Assembly: GCA_035539855.1 (NCBI GenBank)
Contig: DATLHO010000304.1
Location: 1-7,637 of the forward strand
DNA length: 7,637 nucleotides
Direction of reading: 5' to 3'
Origin: DATLHO01 sp035539855
Lineage (GTDB): Bacteria; Bacteroidota; Ignavibacteria; OLB7
Shown here piece after piece: positions 1 to 5,389 of this stretch. The position numbers and the translations under genes are program-made. The notes under the pieces are model-generated. The model was not told where the DNA came from and made no database searches. It was given only the letters and a program-made list of their open reading frames with translations. How positions within the stretch are numbered: the stretch's first letter is position 1; each line of letters opens with the position of its first letter.

Positions 1-85
1 CAGCGGGATGAGGGACAAGTGGCGGCGGAGGGTGGGGAAAACTTGTGCGTAACGGGTGCTGACGGGACGGGAAGGTAGGAACGGC

Positions 86-127
86 GAAGGCCGAAAACGG
101 ACGCGGAGGTGTCCGGCTTCGGCCTTC
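86..127 (-). terminator. Long hairpin downstream of the T9SS cargo gene, candidate terminator
   Basis: A perfect 10-bp inverted repeat (gaaggccgaa at 86-95, ttcggccttc at 118-127) encloses a second 5-bp stem (cggac at 98-102, gtccg at 111-115), separated by a symmetric 2x2 internal loop and closed by an 8-base loop. It begins about 30 bases beyond the stop codon of the leftward gene ending at 157, where a transcription end is expected. The bases after it on the minus strand are pyrimidine-rich but lack a clear U-run, so it may be a weak terminator or an mRNA-stabilising 3' hairpin. I see no gene in the rest of 1-156. Confidence 0.45.
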
Positions 128-156
128 AAGGACGTTTCGACGAGGTGCCCTTCGGC

Positions 157-2991
157 TCAGTGCGCCACCTGCAGCGGCCGCACGGTGCGGCCGGCCGGCG
201 TTACGAGCACGATGAAGTACGTACCACGCGGCAGCGGCGCGGTATCGAGCGCGACCGTGTAGTGGCCGGCCGGGAGCTCACGCTGTTCCAGCAAGCGTAC
301 CCGCCGGCCAAGCGCGTCGAAGAGCCCGAGATCGATTGAGCCGTCGACCGGCGTGTCGTAGCTGATGAGCATCGTCGGACCCATCGCGCCGACGCCTCCG
401 GGATGCGGACCCGGCCGCGGCACGATCGTCAGCGACCCGTGCTCGCGCGTGGTGACGACGTTCGCACCGTGCCACCACAGCGTGTCGATCCGGAGGGCCG
501 CCGAATCGAACGGCTCGAATCCGCTGATCACCGGCAGCTCGAGCAGCGTGCCGCGATCGAGTCCCGCCGGGCGCGATCCCGAGAGCGTGATGACCCGGTC
601 GGTGCCGACGATCTCGCCGAGCGTCGAATCCACCGGGAAGAAGAGCGCCTGATCGCCCCGGAGCACGACCGTGAACGAATCCGCGACAACCAGGTCGAGA
701 TCGCTCGAGCGCTCGAGCGTCAGCGCGATCGAGAGCCTCTCGATGTCCCCCGCCGTGAGATGCGGGAGCGCAACCGTCGCGTACCCGACCGGCGGCGGCG
801 GTGGAACGAACCGCGCAACGAACAGATCGCCGTTCGCGGCGCTACTGCCTCCCTTGACGGGTTGCGCCGCGCCGGCGACCGGCAGCGCGGTGCTGTGCGT
901 GATGCCGGTGACGGCGAATGCGCCACCACGGTCGAACGCAATGCCATGCCCCCCGTCGAGCGCCTCCCCACCGAAGTAATCGATCCACTCGACGGTGCCG
1001 TCATTGCTCAGCAGGGCGACCAGGGCGTCGACGCGTCCGGCATGCCGGCACTGCTCGCAATCGCCCGTCACGCGAAGATCGGTGCTGCCGGAGAGACCGG
1101 CGACGCCGAGCGTGCCGGCCGGGCCCGTCGCGATGCACGAGACGGCGTCATCGCCCGATCCGCCGAGGTACGTCGCCCACCGCAGAGCGCCGAACGAGTC
1201 GAACGCTGCCAGGTAGCCGTCGAGCGCGCCGCCGCCAAAGGCCGGCTGCGGGACCCCCGGCGTCACCGGCAGACCGGCGCCGGTGACGACCCCACCGAGG
1301 AAGACATTCCCCGCGGAGTCGATCGCAACGGCTGCAAGACCAAGCGCGCCATACAAGTCGTTCTCCATGGCCGGTCCGCCGAAGTACGTCGCCCACATTG
1401 GGGCGCCGTCACGGTCGAACTTCGCGACGAACGCATCGCAGGCACTGCCGAGCGTATCCTGCGCCGCGTTGACGACCGGCAGGTTGTTGCTATAGGTCCA
1501 TCCACTGACGATGATCGACTCGTGACGGTCGACCGCGATCGAGAAGCCGAAATCGGATTCACTGCCGCCGAAGTACGTCGCCCAGCGGAGCGCACCGCTG
1601 CGATCGAGCTTCACCACGAGACAGTCAAACCATTCCTTACCGCGCACCGGTTGGGGGATCATTCCCGGCGACTGCAGTCCGTTGCTCGTCGTCGTGACGA
1701 TCACGATCGGATTGCCGTTGCCGTCGAGCGTGATCGCATAGGGATCGTCGAATTCCGAGCCCCCGTAGTACGAGGCCCAGCGCCGCACGCCGCTCGAGTC
1801 GAGCCGCACGACGAACGCATCACGATTGCCGGCGTATCGCGACTGCCACGCGTCCGGCGTAACCGGAAGGTCCTCACTGAACGTGTGGGCGGAGACGAAC
1901 ACGTCGAGATCATCGGCGGCGACGATCCCGTGCACGAGTTCGAGTGACGAGCCACCGTAGTACGTGGCCCACCGCACCGCACCGCTCGTGTCGAACTTGA
2001 CGACACAGCCATCGTCGACTCCGCCACTGCGCGGCTGGAACGCACCGGTCGTCACCGGAAACGCGGTGCCTGTCACGGAGCCGCCCGCGATGACATTCCC
2101 CGCACGGTCCACCTCGCTCGGCTGTCCTCCCGCGATCTGCTCTTTGCCGGGTCCACCGAAATACGTCGACCACTGCCGCACTGGATCGATCACCAGCGGC
2201 AGCGACGGGTCGTACGCGCCGACATCGAACGTGACGACGTCGCCTTCGAGAACGAAGCGCGTGGCGATCGTGCGCTCGCCTCCGGCGGAGCTCTGCAGCG
2301 AGACCGGCGCGAGCTCCACGAGCTCGCCGAGCGGTGTCGTTGCCTTCAGGCCGCCATCGTCCCGCAACCGCACGGCGCCCGCGTCGATGTAGCGCATCCG
2401 GATGTCGGAGGGTCGACCGCCAGGGAGCACGACGAAGTCGACCTTCATTCCCCCGTCGACCGTGCGCAGCACCATGTCGATGTGAGGATAGACCTCGCGC
2501 AGCGTCACGCGCCGGAACGCCGGAATGCCGGTGATGCCGTCGGGACAGTGGGCGAGGTAGTAGTTGCGCAGCCCCGGCGACGGATCCTCCTCGACGATCG
2601 ACACGGGCGCGCGCGCGCCGAGCAGCTCGAGGTCCATTCGATACTGCTCGATGAGAACCCACGGCGACTCATCCTCGAGCGCACCAGCCTGTGTGCCCGC
2701 TGCTCCACCGTCATCGCGGACCCCGGCGGCGCGGAGATCCTCGCGCCGCGCGTAGCGATCGAAGACGTAGGCAATCGAGCCCGGACGCACGAACACGTGA
2801 GCCGCTCCCGACTCGACCGTGTAGAGAATGTCGGGCCGTCGGTGCCCGGCGACATCGACAACCTGCCCGCGATTCGGAACGAGGCCGTGGAGTCCCTCCG
2901 GCTGTGCTTCGGCGCCGACCGAGGCCGTCAGGAGCGTGAGGAGCGCGAGAAGAGCGGTCCGGCGCGACGCCGAGGCCGTATGGAGGTTCAT
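157..2991 (-). CDS. Secreted SBBP-repeat beta-propeller protein with T9SS C-terminal sorting domain
   Basis: Predicted exported protein of 944 aa; biochemical role unknown. Residues 1-29 form a signal peptide: RR at 10-11, a leucine-rich core, and AEA before Q30 as cleavage site. Residues 31-265 resemble the domain that precedes SBBP repeats in related proteins (GLVPNRGQV near the start, LVIDP near the end). Seven repeats follow, each opening with a W-x-x-Y-[YFL]-G-G motif at 274, 341, 405, 470, 533, 605 and 669, spaced 63-72 residues, with recurring LPVT and D-x-x-G-N motifs; this is the SBBP (beta-propeller) pattern. A proline run (730-734) leads to a beta-rich domain (about 736-858). The last 70 residues have the type A T9SS sorting pattern: LFDALGRRV, LPAGHY, LPRGTYFIVL. 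Processing by the T9SS and release or attachment at the surface is therefore likely. The frame also opens at GTG 3063 and ATG 3003; ATG 2991 was chosen because it places the signal peptide at the N-terminus. No good Shine-Dalgarno precedes any of the three. Confidence 0.9.
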   Translation of the reverse strand: MNLHTASASRRTALLALLTLLTASVGAEAQPEGLHGLVPNRGQVVDVAGHRRPDILYTVESGAAHVFVRPGSIAYVFDRYARREDLRAAGVRDDGGAAGTQAGALEDESPWVLIEQYRMDLELLGARAPVSIVEEDPSPGLRNYYLAHCPDGITGIPAFRRVTLREVYPHIDMVLRTVDGGMKVDFVVLPGGRPSDIRMRYIDAGAVRLRDDGGLKATTPLGELVELAPVSLQSSAGGERTIATRFVLEGDVVTFDVGAYDPSLPLVIDPVRQWSTYFGGPGKEQIAGGQPSEVDRAGNVIAGGSVTGTAFPVTTGAFQPRSGGVDDGCVVKFDTSGAVRWATYYGGSSLELVHGIVAADDLDVFVSAHTFSEDLPVTPDAWQSRYAGNRDAFVVRLDSSGVRRWASYYGGSEFDDPYAITLDGNGNPIVIVTTTSNGLQSPGMIPQPVRGKEWFDCLVVKLDRSGALRWATYFGGSESDFGFSIAVDRHESIIVSGWTYSNNLPVVNAAQDTLGSACDAFVAKFDRDGAPMWATYFGGPAMENDLYGALGLAAVAIDSAGNVFLGGVVTGAGLPVTPGVPQPAFGGGALDGYLAAFDSFGALRWATYLGGSGDDAVSCIATGPAGTLGVAGLSGSTDLRVTGDCEQCRHAGRVDALVALLSNDGTVEWIDYFGGEALDGGHGIAFDRGGAFAVTGITHSTALPVAGAAQPVKGGSSAANGDLFVARFVPPPPPVGYATVALPHLTAGDIERLSIALTLERSSDLDLVVADSFTVVLRGDQALFFPVDSTLGEIVGTDRVITLSGSRPAGLDRGTLLELPVISGFEPFDSAALRIDTLWWHGANVVTTREHGSLTIVPRPGPHPGGVGAMGPTMLISYDTPVDGSIDLGLFDALGRRVRLLEQRELPAGHYTVALDTAPLPRGTYFIVLVTPAGRTVRPLQVAH

Positions 2992-3227
2992 GCGGGTGAC
3001 CATGGCAGCGACGAGGTTCGTGAGCGTACGCGGCGACGGGAGGATCCGACTCCGGCAGAACACGGTGTCGCGCGATTGGTTAGAGTGCAGTCACGACAAC
3101 AGGGCCGACGGGAATCCTCGTCGGTGTTCTGATTCACCGGACATCGCCGGCCCCGAATCGCGGTGGCGGTTTCGTACTTTTGGATCCCCCCTTCGCAGCC
3201 ATTCCCATCTACAGTGACGATCGACCA
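2992..3227. promoter_or_regulatory. Divergent intergenic region between the secreted-protein gene and the DUF1801-GNAT operon
   Basis: About 236 bp separate the two divergent start codons, so promoters for both sides must lie here unless the leftward gene starts at GTG 3063. The only convincing promoter-like string is the plus-strand box at 3175-3182. On the minus strand I found no clear match to a -33/-7 or sigma-70 pattern. A short 6-bp-arm stem (ccgacg 3105-3110, cgtcgg 3119-3124) lies in the middle; it is too weak to call. Confidence 0.5.
3175..3182 (+). promoter_or_regulatory. Bacteroidota-type -7 box for the DUF1801-GNAT operon
   Basis: TACTTTTG matches the TAnnTTTG -7 consensus described for the primary sigma factor of Bacteroidota. 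It lies 45 bp before the ATG at 3228, giving a plausible leader of about 40 bases. No TTTG-like -33 element is visible at the expected distance, so this is a single-box match. Confidence 0.4.
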
Positions 3228-3650
3228 ATGGCAGAGACGAAGACCAAACCGACCGGCGTCAGCGTCGACGACTTCATCGCGGCCGTCGACGACGAGCGCA
3301 AGCGCGACGAGGCGCGCGAGCTCGTCGCGATGATGGAGCGCATCACCGGCGAGCCCGCGACGATGTGGGGACCGAGCATCATCGGCTTCGGGCGCTACCA
3401 CTACCGCTACGACAGCGGCCACGAGGGCGACGCTCCGATCGCGGGCTTCTCGCCGCGCAAGGCGGCGCACAGCATCTACATCATGACCGGCTTCCCGCGC
3501 TACGAGGGACTGATGGCGCGCCTCGGCAAGCACACGATGGGCAAGGTCTGCCTCTACGTGAAGAAGCTCGACGACATCGACCGCACGGTGCTCGAGGAGC
3601 TCGTGACGCTGTCGGTGAAGCACATGCGGGAGAAGTATCCGAGTGGATGA
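3228..3650 (+). CDS. DUF1801 (YdhG-like) domain protein
   Basis: A 140-aa soluble protein without signal peptide or membrane segments. The sequence is typical of the DUF1801/YdhG-like family: an N-terminal helix V-x-x-F-I (13-17), a helical stretch DEARELVAMM (27-36), then GEPATMWGPSIIGFG (41-55), the RYHYRYDSG strand (56-64), a glycine/phenylalanine turn (GFSPRKAAHSIYI, 73-85), and KVCLYVKKLDDID (106-118) near the end. The length fits a single-domain member. Molecular function is unknown for the family; the fold is small alpha/beta. The frame is open upstream to 3180, but ATG 3228 begins the conserved part, follows the promoter box at 3175-3182 sensibly, and removes a poorly conserved leader. 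No Shine-Dalgarno is evident. The 3' end overlaps the GNAT gene by 8 bp, so the two are probably cotranscribed and translationally coupled. Confidence 0.88.
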   Translation: MAETKTKPTGVSVDDFIAAVDDERKRDEARELVAMMERITGEPATMWGPSIIGFGRYHYRYDSGHEGDAPIAGFSPRKAAHSIYIMTGFPRYEGLMARLGKHTMGKVCLYVKKLDDIDRTVLEELVTLSVKHMREKYPSG

Positions 3651-4275
3651 GGCAGTGACTTTCCGCGACGCGGTCGCCGACGATGCCCTGACCTTCCGCG
3701 ATGCGGTCATCGACGACGCTCCGACGCTCGGCGTGCTCGCGATGCAGGTCTTCCTCGACACCTACGCGACCGACGGCATCAGCCCATCGCTCGCGCGCGA
3801 GGCGCTCGCACGCTGCTCGACCGAGGCGACGGCGGCGCTCCTGACCGATCGCGCGACGCAGATCATCGTCGCCGAGCGCGGCGGACACATGATCGGCTTC
3901 GCGCAGATCCGCATCGGCGCGGCGCAGCCACACGCCGCGCCCGAAGGCGCATCCGACCTCGCATCCGACGTCACGACCACCGGCGTCGACGACGAACCGA
4001 CCGAAGGCGCCGTCGAGCTGGCGCGACTCTACGTTCACGAGCGATACACCGGCAGCGGAGTCGGCACGGCTCTGCTGCGTCGGGCCGAGGAGCGCGCGGC
4101 CAGAAACGGAGCGCCCGCGCTCTGGCTGACTGCCTGGGCAGGCAACCACCGGGCGCGGGCATTCTATGCACGCCGGGGATACGACGATCGCGGCGCAACG
4201 ACCTACACGTTCGAAGGAGAGCAGTACGAGAATCGCCTGCTCGTGCGGAGCCTGAGCGCGCCGGAAGCACGTTGA
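3643..4275 (+). CDS. GNAT-family N-acetyltransferase
   Basis: A 210-aa cytoplasmic enzyme expected to transfer an acetyl group from acetyl-CoA to a small molecule or protein amine; substrate unknown. GNAT landmarks in order: beta-1 FRDAV..DDA (18-26), helix with F37-x-x-TYA (40-42), strand QIIVAERGGHMIGFAQIRI (73-91), motif A with the acetyl-CoA loop ELARLYVHERYTGSGVGTALL (125-145), and motif B LTAWAGNHRARAFYARRGY (162-180) with N168 and Y175. The usual Q/R of the Q/R-x-x-G-x-G/A loop is T136 here, a tolerated variation in the family. GTG 3643 is taken as start because GGGAGAAG at 3628-3635 sits 7 bases before it; GTG 3655 is possible but lies too far from that site. Two oddities: the beta-1 segment is duplicated (3658-3723), and the loop before motif A is about 20 residues longer than usual, bounded by direct repeats (3941-4010). 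Confidence 0.9.
   Translation: MDEAVTFRDAVADDALTFRDAVIDDAPTLGVLAMQVFLDTYATDGISPSLAREALARCSTEATAALLTDRATQIIVAERGGHMIGFAQIRIGAAQPHAAPEGASDLASDVTTTGVDDEPTEGAVELARLYVHERYTGSGVGTALLRRAEERAARNGAPALWLTAWAGNHRARAFYARRGYDDRGATTYTFEGEQYENRLLVRSLSAPEAR
3658..3723 (+). repeat. 33-bp tandem duplication in the GNAT N-terminus
   Basis: Bases 3658-3690 and 3691-3723 match at 26 of 33 positions and encode TFRDAVADDAL then TFRDAVIDDAP. Most differences are at third codon positions, so the duplication looks old enough to have drifted while the reading frame was kept. GNAT proteins normally have one such beta-1 segment at the very start. Confidence 0.85.
3941..4010 (+). repeat. 10-bp direct repeats bounding a 60-bp in-frame extra segment in the GNAT gene
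   Basis: The string ccgaaggcgc occurs at 3941-3950 and again at 4001-4010, exactly 60 bp apart and in the same codon phase (both read EGA). Between them lies a low-complexity stretch with its own 12-bp tandem (gcatccgac at 3949-3957 and 3961-3969, encoding ASDL/ASDV). Joining the two copies would give a loop of normal GNAT length running into AVELARLYV. Confidence 0.8.
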
Positions 4276-4296
4276 CCAAACGCCCGCTGCGAGCGC

Positions 4297-4956
4297 TCAG
4301 TCCTCTCCGGTCAGCATCCTCACCGCCCTCTCGCTGCCCTTCTCGCGGGCGATATCCAGAGCGGTGCGGCCGTCGCCGGTCTTCGCGTCGATGTCGACGT
4401 GACGCTCGAGGAGGATCCGACCGACCTCAACGAGATCGTGGGTCGCGACGTAGTGCATCGGCGTGTAGCCGGCGGCCGAGACGGCATTCGGATCGGCGCC
4501 GCGGTGCAGCAGGAGCTTGGCGATCTTGACGTTCTTGTTCGCGAGCGCCGAGTGCAGCGGGGTGACGCCCTGCTGGTTCTTCGCGACCGCGTCGACGTTC
4601 GCGCCCTGCTCGATGAGGAGCTCGGCGATCTGATTCTGATTGAAGAAGACCGCGAGGTGCAGCGGCGTCCATCCGTCGTGCGAATAGCTGTCGACGAGCG
4701 AGCGGTCGCCCTTGATGAGCTCCTCGACGCGATCGTCGATGCCGGCCGCGGCCGCCTCGTGGATCGTCAGCGTCGGGCCGCTCTCGAGGATGACGTCGAC
4801 GATCTCCTCCTCCCCATGATAAATCGCCGTCAGCAGCGCCGACGTCCCATCGTCGGCCCTAGCGTCGGCAAGAAAGATGTCCTTCTCGATGAGGTCACGA
4901 ACCTTGTCGGCATTGCCGGCCTTGATCGCCTCGATCATCTGCTGCTCGTCGGTCAT
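4297..4956 (-). CDS. Ankyrin-repeat protein
   Basis: A 219-aa soluble protein composed almost entirely of ankyrin repeats, a helix-turn-helix scaffold for protein-protein binding; partner unknown. Repeats are marked by the turn-plus-first-helix signature: DGTSALLTAIYHG (36-48), a degenerate one around TIHEAAAAG (64-72), DGWTPLHLAVFF (94-105), GVTPLHSALANKN (130-142), GYTPMHYVATHD (163-174) and GRTALDIAREKG (196-207). Second helices end in LLLHRGADPNA-type loops. The N-terminal helix MIEAIKAGNADKVRDLIEKD acts as cap. No signal peptide or transmembrane helix is visible, so it should be cytoplasmic. ATG 4956 is the natural start: the cap helix begins at once, and upstream sequence is repeat-like. 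No Shine-Dalgarno is present; the bases before the start are a 7-bp direct repeat. Its stop lies 21 bp from that of the convergent GNAT gene, with no obvious terminator between; the palindrome gagcgctc at 4291-4298 is too short to count. Confidence 0.9.
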   Translation of the reverse strand: MTDEQQMIEAIKAGNADKVRDLIEKDIFLADARADDGTSALLTAIYHGEEEIVDVILESGPTLTIHEAAAAGIDDRVEELIKGDRSLVDSYSHDGWTPLHLAVFFNQNQIAELLIEQGANVDAVAKNQQGVTPLHSALANKNVKIAKLLLHRGADPNAVSAAGYTPMHYVATHDLVEVGRILLERHVDIDAKTGDGRTALDIAREKGSERAVRMLTGED

Positions 4957-4972
4957 GCGAATTGCGAATTGC
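4957..4972 (-). repeat. 7-bp direct repeat touching the ankyrin start codon
   Basis: The plus strand reads gcgaattgcgaattgc, two copies of gcgaatt plus the start of a third, directly abutting the start codon of the ankyrin gene on the other strand. It continues into an A/T-rich stretch (about 4973-4986) that stands out from the GC-rich surroundings. It occupies the place where a ribosome binding site would be. It may be part of a dispersed intergenic repeat rather than a regulatory site. Confidence 0.6.
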
Positions 4973-5035
4973 TGATTTCAAATAAACGGCGCGCCCGAGC
5001 GCGCACCCCGGTCGCGAAACGGCGCCAATGACCCT

Positions 5036-5269
5036 GGAATTGCCAGACGCGCCGCAGTGCCATCGTCGATCGCATTGCCGGCCGCGCGGCAGCGCCGGCG
5101 ACGATCGCATTGCCAACCGCGCGGCAGCGCCGGCGACCATCGCATTGCCAACCGCGGTCGGCGCCATCGACCATCGCATTGCCAACCGCAGTCGGCGCCA
5201 TCGACCATCGCATTGCCGGCCGCGCGGCAGCACCTGCGACCATCGCATTGCCAAGCCCATGGCGTTGCC
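5036..5269. repeat. Tandem array of 34-35-bp units in the ankyrin-dnaX intergenic region
   Basis: The core cgcattgcc recurs at 5071, 5106, 5141, 5175, 5209 and 5244, spacings 35, 35, 34, 34 and 35. Unit types alternate. Those at 5071, 5106 and 5209 carry a gcgcggcagc centre; those at 5141 and 5175 are nearly identical to each other and carry a gtcggcgccatcgac centre. A degenerate unit precedes them (5036-5070). A half-unit ends the array (ccatggcgttgcc at 5257-5269 against the usual ccatcgcattgcc). There are no unique spacers. The unit length is not a multiple of three, so frames through it rotate and it is unlikely to be coding. Function unknown. Confidence 0.9.
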
Positions 5270-5276
5270 ATGGGCT
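5254..5276. repeat. Perfect 10-bp-arm hairpin ending the tandem array
   Basis: agcccatggc (5254-5263) and gccatgggct (5267-5276) are exact reverse complements around a GTT loop. The hairpin overlaps the last, rearranged array unit. It would fold in either strand. An A-run of four follows on the plus strand (5279-5282), but no T-run follows on either strand, so it is not a classical terminator. Confidence 0.75.
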
Positions 5277-5334
5277 GGAAAAGATGTGCCCTACCGGGCC
5301 CACATCACCGCCGCCGACAAAAGCACCATAATCC

Positions 5335-5389
5335 GCCCCACTCCGCTCCCCCTCTCCGTATTCGGAGAGGGGGCCGGGGGGTGAGGTTC
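5335..5389. repeat. GC-rich palindromic intergenic element abutting the dnaX stop
   Basis: Starting at the base next to the dnaX stop codon, the minus strand runs through a C-rich lead (cctcaccccccggcc), then the 11-bp-arm stem-loop at 5348-5373, then a purine-rich tail with gcggagtgggg. From memory, this lead, stem-loop and tail layout resembles a palindromic repeat scattered between genes in many environmental bacterial genomes, often mistranslated as peptides containing PLSEYGEGE. The limits given are approximate. Confidence 0.55.
5348..5373 (-). terminator. Perfect stem-loop after dnaX, candidate terminator
   Basis: ccccctctccg (5348-5358) pairs perfectly with cggagaggggg (5363-5373) around a TATT loop. 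It sits 17 bases past the dnaX stop codon, well placed to end the dnaX transcript. No U-run follows on the minus strand, so intrinsic termination is uncertain; it could equally act as a 3'-end stabiliser. It is the core of the palindromic element at 5335-5389. Confidence 0.5.

Noticed and set aside
403..1947. 514-codon plus-strand open frame
   Set aside because: It is antisense to the SBBP gene, is extremely Arg/Glu-rich with no recognisable motif, and is explained by high-GC codon bias of the real gene on the other strand.
4276..4299. Bidirectional terminator between the GNAT and ankyrin genes
   Set aside because: Only an 8-bp palindrome without loop is present in the 21-bp gap and there is no T-run.
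5036..5269. CRISPR array
   Set aside because: Units follow one another directly; there are no unique spacers, and no cas gene is in the window.
5283..5306. Hairpin between gatgtg and cacatc
   Set aside because: The inner part pairs only with a two-base bulge and a short CCC/GGG stem; too weak to call beside the two perfect hairpins nearby.
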